From Candidatus Solibacter sp. (lineage in GTDB: Bacteria > Acidobacteriota > Terriglobia > Bryobacterales > Bryobacteraceae), in assembly GCA_017883345.1 (NCBI GenBank), contig JADGNT010000306.1, positions 1 to 6,392 on the forward strand: a stretch of DNA of 6,392 bases. Direction: 5' to 3'. The position numbers were made by a program, and so were the translations under genes. This document shows positions 1 through 5,394 of the stretch, piece by piece (within the stretch, counting starts at the first letter, position 1; each line of letters begins with the position of its first letter). The notes under the pieces were generated by a model. That model was not told where the DNA came from. It searched no databases and saw only the letters and a list, made by a program, of their open reading frames with translations.

Positions 1-33
1 TCGTTTTTCCGGTGCTGGGCGCCTGCATAAATC

Positions 34-76
34 GTGGGGCGGTCCCCCTGGACCGCGGCCGACGCCCCCGTCGGCC
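34..76 (+). repeat. REP-like unit, left copy: two abutting hairpins
   Basis: The unit starts with GTGGGGC. Hairpin A pairs gcggtcc (39-45) with ggaccgc (50-56) around the loop ccct. Hairpin B follows with no gap and pairs ggccgacg (57-64) with cgtcggcc (69-76) around the loop cccc. Both stems are perfect. The shared core between this copy and the inverted one includes the loops, GTGGGGC and GACGCCCCCGTC. Confidence 0.75.
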
Positions 77-116
77 TGCTCGCACCCTGCAAGACGCTGG
101 CCCCGTTGTCCCAGAG

Positions 117-159
117 GCGGGACGGGGGCGTCCCGCGCAGACCAGGGGGTCTGCCCCAC
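117..159 (-). repeat. REP-like unit, right copy in inverted orientation
   Basis: Read on the minus strand, the unit starts with GTGGGGC at 159. Hairpin A' pairs gcagacc (137-143) with ggtctgc (148-154) around aggg. Hairpin B' pairs gcgggacg (117-124) with cgtcccgc (129-136) around gggg, with no gap between the two hairpins. Compared with the left copy, every base difference is matched by a compensating difference on the other side of the same stem, so both hairpins remain perfect. Confidence 0.75.
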
Positions 160-202
160 AACTTCCGCAGCATTGCCAAAAGTGGAAAAACGAGTGGCAT
201 TA

Positions 203-230
203 GCTTGCCAAGCTGCCCCACAATGGGGCA
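203..230 (-). terminator. Probable terminator of the GH36 gene (double hairpin)
   Basis: Directly after the GH36 stop codon (TAG at 233-231), the minus strand forms a 7-bp stem, tgcccca (214-220) with tggggca (224-230), around a 3-base loop. A second small palindrome, gcttg/caagc (203-213), follows immediately. There is no T-run right after the stem; a run of five T appears only about 13 bases further on (186-190 read on the minus strand). It may therefore be a weak intrinsic terminator, or a degenerate copy of the adjacent palindromic repeat, because GTGGGGCAG followed by a hairpin is also the head of the REP-like unit. Confidence 0.45.
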
Positions 231-1982
231 CTATCGCACCACCAACACCGTGCCCTCGTGGGCCTTCAGCGAGACATCCAGCGCAGTTTGCCTGCCGTAG
301 GTTTGGCCGCTCCACAGGTCGCTGACAACGCCAGAGCGCGCCAGCTTTACGGGGATCTTCGCCGCCTCGTCGCTCCAGTTGAAGACGCACAGCAGAGTGC
401 GGTCCTTCAGTTTCACGGTGCCGACGGTGAGGTTCTCGTTGTCGAACTCGGCGGCGGCTCCGGTGGGCGGGAGGAGTTTCTTGAGCATGGCAAGGCGGTC
501 CGCGGGGAGCGTGCTGAGATCGTCGCCAGAGAGCACGAGGCCGCCCGATGCCATGATCGCGCTGGCGTGGAAGCGGTACTCCTCCATCGGCATGGCGCCG
601 CTCAGTGTGACGGCATCGGGATCGTTCCACCAGAGCTTGCCGTTCTGCCAGTTGCGCAACAGGTTCTGCCGCGCCACCTTCTGGAAGGTATCCCACTTGC
701 GGCTGATGTCGCCGGAACTGCGCGAGCCGTGGATCAGGCCGAATGACGGCCAGATGGGATGATTGCAGCCCAGGATGAAGCTATCGCCCGCGCCGCGCAG
801 GACCGCCTGCATACCCCGCCGATAGGCTTCGATGCGGGTGGCTTTGGCGTCGTGCAACTTGCCGCCGTGCATGGCGCCCCAAAAGTTGGCGTCGAGCTTG
901 AAATAGGTCACGCCCCACTCCTGGCGCATGGTGCGGAAGACGTTCTCCAGGTGCCTCTGCACCTCGGGGTTGGTGCCATCGAGTGCATACCAGGGACCGC
1001 GGCGCCAGCCCTGGAAGGTGACCTTGCCGGCGGGCAGCGGCTTACCGTCCTCGCCCTGCATGAACCAATCCGGGTGCTGCTGGAATACGTGGCTGCCGGC
1101 CTCGGCGATGAACGGACCCACCCAGATGGCGGGCTCGAAGCCCTGCTGGCGGATGGCCTGGAGCACGCCCCGCACGTCGCCGCCGAAGGCCGTGCCGGTT
1201 TCCAGCCAATCGCCCATGGCGGGCTGGTAGCCGTCGTCAAGCTGGACGTACTTGAGCTCAGGCGCATCCTTGACGATGGACGCGAGATTGTCCATCACGT
1301 TTTTGGCGGTGACGCGGGAGCCGAAGCAATACCAACTGCACCAGCCGGCGGGCGGAGCCTTGAAGCGCAGCGGCGGATGGTTCCGGGCGATGCGCTCGGC
1401 GAGCCTGGCGAGCAGCGCGGCCCGATTGGGGCCGCTGGTGAAGGTGAACTCTTCGAGGTCCCAGGATTCGCCGGGCTCGAGCGCGAGGCCTTCGGTATCG
1501 AGCACGACTTCGATCGATTTCGGGCGCAGGAAGAAGCGGCCGCTGAAGCGATGGCAACTGGTGAAGCCGAGCAGCATGGTGTCGCCGCCGGGAGGGGTGA
1601 GCGTCATCATGCCGGTGACGACTTTGGCGTCGGCGGGCTGCGGGATCTTGTAGTGCTTCAATTCGTCGTAGGCAAGATCGACGGGCGTGCCGAGGGTGCC
1701 GGCGGTTTGGGTGAGCATCTGGAAGCTCTCGCCGTAGAGCGCGCTTGTCTCGGAGAGATCGTGCGCGATGCGGAAGAGCGAGACCTCCCTGACGTGCACC
1801 GGCGTCTTGCCGGTGTTGGTGAGGCGGGGACGGTAGAGGTCGCCTTTGCGGTCGCCGGTCAGCTTGAGGGCGGTGCTAGGCTCGACGGTGCGGATCGCGG
1901 ATTTGGCATGCCAGACATCCAGCGCGGGCGCGGCGGAGAGGGCCACGGCACCGGAGAAAAGGAGGGCGAGAGGGCGAAGCAT
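231..1982 (-). CDS. Secreted GH36 alpha-galactosidase-type glycoside hydrolase
   Basis: This 583-residue protein probably removes terminal alpha-galactose from oligosaccharides or plant polysaccharides outside the cytoplasm, by the retaining mechanism of family GH36. Residues 1-20 look like a signal peptide (a hydrophobic run, then LSAAPA). Residues 21-208 should be the N-terminal beta-sandwich, 209-500 the (beta/alpha)8 barrel and the remainder a C-terminal beta domain. Barrel motifs are GWCSWY (213-218), QLDDGYQ (247-253), a GDW at 257-259 and YFKLDANFW (360-368), whose D364 is the expected nucleophile. FILGCNHP (402-409) follows, and SRSSGDISRKW (420-430) contains D425, the expected acid/base. 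The motif order and length resemble the compact Thermotoga maritima GalA (about 550 residues). I chose the ATG at 1982, which starts the signal peptide; an in-frame TTG two codons upstream is possible. Neither has a good Shine-Dalgarno sequence. The substrate is not provable from sequence, and other alpha-galactosides or alpha-N-acetylgalactosaminides are possible. Confidence 0.88.
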   Translation of the reverse strand: MLRPLALLFSGAVALSAAPALDVWHAKSAIRTVEPSTALKLTGDRKGDLYRPRLTNTGKTPVHVREVSLFRIAHDLSETSALYGESFQMLTQTAGTLGTPVDLAYDELKHYKIPQPADAKVVTGMMTLTPPGGDTMLLGFTSCHRFSGRFFLRPKSIEVVLDTEGLALEPGESWDLEEFTFTSGPNRAALLARLAERIARNHPPLRFKAPPAGWCSWYCFGSRVTAKNVMDNLASIVKDAPELKYVQLDDGYQPAMGDWLETGTAFGGDVRGVLQAIRQQGFEPAIWVGPFIAEAGSHVFQQHPDWFMQGEDGKPLPAGKVTFQGWRRGPWYALDGTNPEVQRHLENVFRTMRQEWGVTYFKLDANFWGAMHGGKLHDAKATRIEAYRRGMQAVLRGAGDSFILGCNHPIWPSFGLIHGSRSSGDISRKWDTFQKVARQNLLRNWQNGKLWWNDPDAVTLSGAMPMEEYRFHASAIMASGGLVLSGDDLSTLPADRLAMLKKLLPPTGAAAEFDNENLTVGTVKLKDRTLLCVFNWSDEAAKIPVKLARSGVVSDLWSGQTYGRQTALDVSLKAHEGTVLVVR

Positions 1983-2021
1983 GGACAATACTTTAACGCT
2001 ATTTGCGGGAGGGTAGGAAGA

Positions 2022-2043
2022 ATGCCCCCACGAATGGGGGCAT
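2022..2043 (-). terminator. Stem-loop terminator after fabG
   Basis: A perfect 9-bp stem, atgccccca (2022-2030) with tgggggcat (2035-2043), encloses a 4-base loop that reads TTCG on the minus strand, a stable tetraloop sequence. It lies about 20 bases past the fabG stop and is followed on the minus strand by the pyrimidine-rich tcttcctaccc rather than a clean T-run. A smaller 5-bp hairpin (agcca 2047-2051 / tggct 2056-2060) lies between it and the stop codon. It probably ends or attenuates transcription before the GH36 gene. Confidence 0.6.
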
Positions 2044-2063
2044 GGCAGCCAAGGATGGCTACG

Positions 2064-2798
2064 CTACATGTACATTCCGCCGTTGACGGCGAGCACGTGG
2101 CCGGTGATGTAGGCGGACTCTTCGCTGGCCAGGAACTTCACCGCGCTGGCGACGTCCTCGGGTTGGCCGATGCGGCCCAGCGGAACCTGGGCGAGGATCT
2201 TGGCCTTCACTTCATCGGGCAGGACCCGCGTCATGTCGGTCTCGATGTAGCCGGGGGCGACGGCGTTGACGGTGATGCCGCGGCTGCCGATCTCCTGGGC
2301 GAGGGCCTTGGTCATGGCGATCATCCCGCCCTTGGATGCGGCGTAGTTGGCCTGCCCGGCGGCTCCCGCCTGTCCCACCACGGAGGCGATATTGACGATC
2401 CGTCCCCAGCGGCTGCGCATCATCGTGGGCAGTACTTGTTGAATGCACCGGAACGCGCCGTTCAGGTTGATGTTGAGGACCAGGTCCCAATCGGCCGGCT
2501 TCATGCGCATGGCCAGGCCATCGCGGGTGATGCCGGCGTTGTTGACCAGCACGTCGATGCGGGTCTTATCCTTCAGCGTCTTGGCGAATGCTTCCTTGAC
2601 GCTCTCCGGCGAAGTCACGTCCAGATTCAGGGTCATCGCCTCCCCGCTGCACGCGCGGATCTCTTCGGCCACTTGTTCGTTGCGCTCGATTTCGGGTGAG
2701 GCCACCACGATATCGAAATTCGCGCGGCACAGCGTCAGCGCGATGGCACGGCCGATTCCACGGCTGGCGCCCGTAACAAAGGCCACTCGGTTGAACAT
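2064..2798 (-). CDS. fabG: 3-oxoacyl-[acyl-carrier-protein] reductase FabG
   Basis: This 244-residue cytoplasmic short-chain dehydrogenase/reductase has the typical FabG length. It should catalyse NADPH-dependent reduction of 3-ketoacyl-ACP to 3-hydroxyacyl-ACP in fatty acid elongation. The Rossmann cofactor motif TGASRGIG is at 9-16, the LDV acidic position at 59-61 and NNAG at 86-89. The catalytic tetrad is N111 (in NINLNGAF), S139, Y152 and K156 (YAASK). APGYIETDM (181-189) and the C-terminal ITGHVLAVNGGMYM are typical of FabG. The ATG at 2798 is preceded by GAGGAG five bases upstream, a strong ribosome site that fixes this start. The HEAT-repeat gene lies 61 bases upstream on the same strand with no terminator between. 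No fab cluster partners (acpP, fabD, fabF) are seen, so a paralogous reductase for another 3-oxoacyl substrate, such as acetoacetyl-CoA, cannot be excluded. Confidence 0.93.
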   Translation of the reverse strand: MFNRVAFVTGASRGIGRAIALTLCRANFDIVVASPEIERNEQVAEEIRACSGEAMTLNLDVTSPESVKEAFAKTLKDKTRIDVLVNNAGITRDGLAMRMKPADWDLVLNINLNGAFRCIQQVLPTMMRSRWGRIVNIASVVGQAGAAGQANYAASKGGMIAMTKALAQEIGSRGITVNAVAPGYIETDMTRVLPDEVKAKILAQVPLGRIGQPEDVASAVKFLASEESAYITGHVLAVNGGMYM

Positions 2799-2803
2799 TC
2801 ATT

Positions 2804-2809
2804 CTCCTC
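2804..2809 (-). promoter_or_regulatory. Shine-Dalgarno site of fabG
   Basis: GAGGAG on the minus strand sits five bases before the fabG ATG. It is the clearest ribosome-binding site in the window. An ATG at 2802 overlaps the site's spacer in another frame, but it opens only a short reading frame with no recognisable product, so 2798 is the real start. Confidence 0.8.
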
Positions 2810-2859
2810 GGGAGGTTTTGGTCTGAAACTCAGGGTAACAACATTTAGCGGCGAAGGTC

Positions 2860-3744
2860 TCAGTGAATCGTCTCGGGATTGCCGCTCTCGTCTTCGTCGT
2901 CCTCAGGGTCGTAGTCGTCCTCGTCGTCCTCTTCATCGGATTCGGAGTCCGAGAGTCCCTCCGCCATGCTCATGGCTTCGTTGGCCGCATCGGCGATGTC
3001 TTCGTCTTCGGAATCGGCCAGATCCACCAGGATCGTCCCCGCTTCACGCGGGCGGATGGTGGCCACAGCCTCGATGGCGGCGAGCATCAGATCCTTGCCG
3101 GGGTTCGCTGAAGCGAGCAGTGCGGTGACGTGCGGCCAGGCCGCGTCCACCTCCCAAGTACCAGCCGCGCGCACTGCCTGGTAGTGGATTTCGGGGGCCG
3201 CGCTTTCCAACGCCTCCAGTATCTGCTGGTCGAAACCGCGCACATAATTCATGCAGAAGACGGCGGTCAGCTTCCACTCCTGGTCCTCGCTTGCATAGGC
3301 GCTACGAATCGCGCCGGTGTGCCACTCCTCCGGGGCCCGCACCGCTGCTTCCAGAATCCGCCGCCGCACCAGTTTGGGAACGCTGGAATCCAGGTAGAGC
3401 TTGCGCAGAGCCTGCTTAACCTTGCGGAATGTCTTCTCGCTGATGGGCACCGAATCGGGATCGTCGAATTCGTCGATAAACGCCTGCTCGATGGCCGGAC
3501 CCTGGGAGATTGCCGCCTGGGCGCGCAGTTCCTCGGGTTCGGCGGCGTCGCCCAGGATGGAGAGCAGAGCATCGGCCAGTGCGTCGTCGATCACGGTGAA
3601 ATCACCCGCCAGATCCGCGGCCAGAAGGCGGTCGGAAGCCTTGGCCTGCCGATTGCGGAGAATGCCGAGAAACATCTGTCCGGCGTTCTTCGGCCATTCC
3701 CACGGGGGGGTGTCTCGCAGTGTCTTCAGGTCCATTTGGTCCAT
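2860..3744 (-). CDS. HEAT-repeat-like protein with acidic C-terminal tail
   Basis: This 294-residue protein has no signal peptide or membrane segment and is probably cytoplasmic. After a short N-terminal motif (DTPPWEWPKNAGQMFL), the body (about 35-260) is a run of paired amphipathic helices. Examples are SDRLLAADLAGD...DDALADALLSIL, PKLVRRRILEAAVRAP, EIHYQAVRAAGTWEVDAAWPHVTALLAS and LMLAAIEAVATIRPREAGTILVDLA. These are alpha-solenoid (HEAT/PBS-lyase-like) repeats, normally protein-binding scaffolds. The tail at about 265-287 is very acidic, with 17 of 23 residues Asp or Glu, and is probably disordered. I chose the ATG at 3744, with AAGG a few bases upstream; a TTG at 3762 would add six residues and an ATG at 3735 would remove three. 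It probably shares a transcript with fabG downstream. No enzyme motif is visible, so the molecular function is unknown. I recall similar small HEAT proteins with the PPWEWP-type start as conserved hypotheticals in several phyla. Confidence 0.78.
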   Translation of the reverse strand: MDQMDLKTLRDTPPWEWPKNAGQMFLGILRNRQAKASDRLLAADLAGDFTVIDDALADALLSILGDAAEPEELRAQAAISQGPAIEQAFIDEFDDPDSVPISEKTFRKVKQALRKLYLDSSVPKLVRRRILEAAVRAPEEWHTGAIRSAYASEDQEWKLTAVFCMNYVRGFDQQILEALESAAPEIHYQAVRAAGTWEVDAAWPHVTALLASANPGKDLMLAAIEAVATIRPREAGTILVDLADSEDEDIADAANEAMSMAEGLSDSESDEEDDEDDYDPEDDEDESGNPETIH

Positions 3745-3751
3745 TTCCGCC

Positions 3752-3780
3752 TTGAAAGTCAATTGTACAGCAGCTATGAT
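3752..3780 (+). promoter_or_regulatory. Sigma70-type promoter of the UbiD gene
   Basis: TTGAAA (3752-3757) and TATGAT (3775-3780) are separated by exactly 17 bases, so each box matches five of six consensus positions at the ideal spacing. Transcription would start near 3787 and give a leader of about 24 bases before the ATG at 3811. The -35 box lies just upstream of the divergent HEAT-protein start, so the two promoters must overlap. Confidence 0.6.
3762..3767 (-). promoter_or_regulatory. Possible -10 box for the HEAT-fabG transcript
   Basis: The minus strand reads TACAAT here (five of six to TATAAT), about 18 bases upstream of the HEAT-protein ATG at 3744. No convincing -35 box is seen 16-18 bases further upstream. 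If used, the transcript would start near 3755, after the alternative TTG start at 3762, which would support the ATG. It lies inside the spacer of the opposing UbiD promoter. Confidence 0.3.
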
Positions 3781-3810
3781 TCACCTGAGTTGCTGCCATA
3801 CTCATAACTT

Positions 3811-5262
3811 ATGGCCTATCAGGATCTGCGCGAATTTGTGCGCGCGCTCGAAAAGAACAACGAACTGAAGCGCATTCCCTTCGAAGTGGACCCGCGTCTG
3901 GAGATCACCGAATTCGCCGACCGCGCGGTGAAGCAGGGCGGTCCGGCGCTGCTCTTTGAGCGGCCCACCGGATTCAAAATCCCGGTGCTGGTGAACGCCT
4001 TCGCGTCGATGCGCAAGATGGAGATCGCTCTCGAAGTGGATTCGGTGGAGGAGGTGGCTCGGCGCATCGTGGAGTTCCTGGAGATGCGCATGCCCGAGGG
4101 GCTCATCGGCAAATTGAAAATGCTGCCCAAACTGGCCGAGATGGGCGCGTTCTTTCCCAAGATCGTGTCCAAGGGACCGTGCCAGGAAGTGGTGCGCACC
4201 GACGGGTTCTCGCTGCTCGATTATCCGGTGCTCCAATGCTGGCCCGGCGACGGCGGCCGCTTCATTACGCTGCCGCTGGTGTTCTCGCGCAATCCCGACA
4301 CGGGCAAGCGCAACTGCGGCATGTACCGCATGCAGGTGTACGACGAGCGCACCGCGGGGATGCACTGGCAGACCCACAAACAGGGCGCGGAGCACTATCG
4401 CCGGATGCAGCAGCAGGGAAAGAAACGGATGGATGTGGCGGTGGCCATCGGCGCCGACCCGGCCACTATGTACTCGGCGATTCTGCCGCTGCCGCCCGAC
4501 CTCGACGAAATGATGATCTCCGGCTTCCTGCGGCAGAGTCCGGTGGAAATGGTGAAGTGCCAGACCTGCGATCTGGAAGTCCCGGCGCAGGCGGAGATCG
4601 TGCTCGAAGGCTACGTGGAACTGGGCGAGTTGCGCACCGAGGGACCGTTCGGCGATCACACCGGCTTCTACTCGCTGGCCGATGAGTACCCGGTCTTTCA
4701 CGTGACCTGCGTGACCCAGCGCAAGGAGCCGATCTACACCACGACTATCGTCGGGCCGCCCCCCATGGAAGACTACTACATGGGCAAGGCGATCGAGCGC
4801 ATTTTTCTGCCCCTGATGCGCCTGCAACTGCCCGAAGTGCGCGATATCGCGATGCCGCCCGAGGGCGTATTCCACAATCTGATTCTGGTCTCCATGCGCA
4901 AGAGCTATCCGGGACACGCGCGCAAGGTGATGCACTCCATCTGGGGAACCGGGCAGGCCATGTTCTCCAAGGTGATCGTGGTGGTGGATGAAGACGTGGA
5001 CGTGCAGAACTACAGCGAAGTCGCGTGGAAGGCGCTGAACCACATCGACCCGGAGCGCGACATACAGTTCGTGATGGGCCCGGTGGATTCGCTGGATCAT
5101 TCCAGCCGTCTGGCGAACTACGGGTCGAAGATGGGCATCGACGCCACCCGCAAGTGGCCCGGCGAGGGGTTCACGCGCCCGTGGCCGGACGTGATCGCGA
5201 TGAATGCCGAAGTGAAGCGTCGGGTGGACGAATTGTGGAAAACGGCCGGTTTAGGGGACTGA
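3811..5262 (+). CDS. UbiD-family prenyl-FMN-dependent decarboxylase
   Basis: This 483-residue protein is full length for the UbiD family (E. coli UbiD is close to 500). The family decarboxylates, or sometimes carboxylates, aromatic and alpha,beta-unsaturated acids using prenylated FMN and a divalent metal. Visible signatures are the N-terminal DLREFVRALEKNNEL and RNCGMYRMQ (167-175), with N168 as the likely metal ligand and R173 as the catalytic Arg. H189 in THKQGAEH and E233 in DLDEMMISGFLR are the other probable metal ligands. EGPFGDHTG (277-285) supplies E277 and D282, completing the Arg-Glu-Asp/Glu triad. All key residues appear intact. The start follows a good promoter by about 24 bases, but no Shine-Dalgarno sequence is visible. 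Likely roles are a quinone-pathway decarboxylase (UbiD or MqnL-like, for menaquinone) or aromatic acid catabolism; sequence alone does not decide. No UbiX (prenyl-FMN synthase) gene is in the window. The LarA-like gene follows 132 bases downstream. Confidence 0.92.
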   Translation: MAYQDLREFVRALEKNNELKRIPFEVDPRLEITEFADRAVKQGGPALLFERPTGFKIPVLVNAFASMRKMEIALEVDSVEEVARRIVEFLEMRMPEGLIGKLKMLPKLAEMGAFFPKIVSKGPCQEVVRTDGFSLLDYPVLQCWPGDGGRFITLPLVFSRNPDTGKRNCGMYRMQVYDERTAGMHWQTHKQGAEHYRRMQQQGKKRMDVAVAIGADPATMYSAILPLPPDLDEMMISGFLRQSPVEMVKCQTCDLEVPAQAEIVLEGYVELGELRTEGPFGDHTGFYSLADEYPVFHVTCVTQRKEPIYTTTIVGPPPMEDYYMGKAIERIFLPLMRLQLPEVRDIAMPPEGVFHNLILVSMRKSYPGHARKVMHSIWGTGQAMFSKVIVVVDEDVDVQNYSEVAWKALNHIDPERDIQFVMGPVDSLDHSSRLANYGSKMGIDATRKWPGEGFTRPWPDVIAMNAEVKRRVDELWKTAGLGD

Positions 5263-5316
5263 CAAGACTGCCATGGATTTCCGGCGCATTTTGCCGGAAA
5301 TTCGCTGGCAGTCCTG
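5263..5316 (+). terminator. Long two-part hairpin at the end of the UbiD gene
   Basis: The structure begins at the base after the UbiD stop codon. The outer stem is gactgcca (5266-5273) with tggcagtc (5306-5313), 8 bp. After a small internal loop (tgg versus tcgc), the inner stem is atttccggc (5277-5285) with gccggaaat (5293-5301), 9 bp, around the loop gcatttt. No T-run follows, so it is not a textbook intrinsic terminator. It could protect the 3' end of the ubiD-like message, attenuate read-through, or be a repeat family member. The pairing is clear; the function is inferred. Confidence 0.5.
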
Positions 5317-5365
5317 TCTGTCCCCGGGTTCGCCCGGGTCTGTCCCCGGGTCCCCGGTCCCCGGT
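5316..5365 (+). repeat. C/G-rich short tandem repeat tract
   Basis: The 14-base word gtctgtccccgggt occurs at 5316-5329 and again at 5338-5351, a 22-base period. Two direct copies of ccccggt follow (5352-5358 and 5359-5365). Between the long copies, cccggg-ttcg-cccggg (5323-5338) forms a 6-bp GC stem with a TTCG loop. The tract fills most of the gap before the LarA-like gene. It looks like local duplication of a C-rich word; a regulatory role is not shown. Confidence 0.65.
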
Positions 5366-5379
5366 TTCCGCGGTGCTGT

Positions 5380-5385
5380 TAAAAT
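5380..5385 (+). promoter_or_regulatory. Possible -10 box just before the LarA-like gene
   Basis: TAAAAT matches five of six positions of TATAAT and is the only AT-rich patch in a very GC-rich gap. No -35 box is recognisable at the right distance. It lies only ten bases before the ATG at 5395, so a transcript starting here would be nearly leaderless, which would agree with the lack of a Shine-Dalgarno sequence. Confidence 0.25.
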
Positions 5386-5394
5386 AAGTCAGCC

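Larger units (their letters stand above)
1..193. repeat. REPIN-like composite palindromic element (possibly extends left of the window)
   Basis: This gene-free stretch is built symmetrically. The outer ends are an exact 10-bp inverted repeat, tcgtttttcc at 1-10 and ggaaaaacga at 184-193. Inside are two 43-base units, 34-76 and 117-159, in opposite orientation with 33 of 43 positions identical, separated by a 40-base spacer without obvious structure. Each unit starts with GTGGGGC and contains two abutting stem-loops with 4-base loops. Known REP sequences are short hairpins with a conserved GTAG/GTGG-like foot, and they often occur as inverted doublets (REPINs) mobilised by RAYT transposases; the layout here matches that description. 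No transposase is encoded in the window. Alternatives are a MITE or a structured RNA. Because the left inverted repeat begins at base 1, the true left boundary is unknown. Confidence 0.7.

Noticed and set aside
12..300. Two small overlapping plus-strand frames in the left edge region
   Set aside because: They run through the hairpin units and into the end of the GH36 gene, with no ribosome site and no recognisable product.
1983..1988. TTG start for the GH36 gene
   Set aside because: It adds only two residues before an ATG that directly begins a normal signal peptide, and it has no better ribosome site.
759..2699. 646-codon open frame on the plus strand
   Set aside because: It runs antisense across the GH36 gene, the intergenic terminator region and most of fabG. 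Its translation is low-complexity (Gly/Ala/Glu/His-rich) with no domain. It is a by-product of high GC codon bias.
3745..3762. TTG start for the HEAT-repeat gene
   Set aside because: An ATG with AAGG upstream lies six codons later, and the possible promoter -10 box at 3762-3767 would place the TTG before the transcript start.
3802..5100. 432-codon open frame on the minus strand
   Set aside because: It is antisense to the clearly recognisable UbiD gene, and the translation is His/Arg/Leu-rich without any family motif.
5316..5365. Possible CRISPR array
   Set aside because: There are only two exact 14-base copies with an 8-base gap and no uniform spacers; this is a short tandem duplication.
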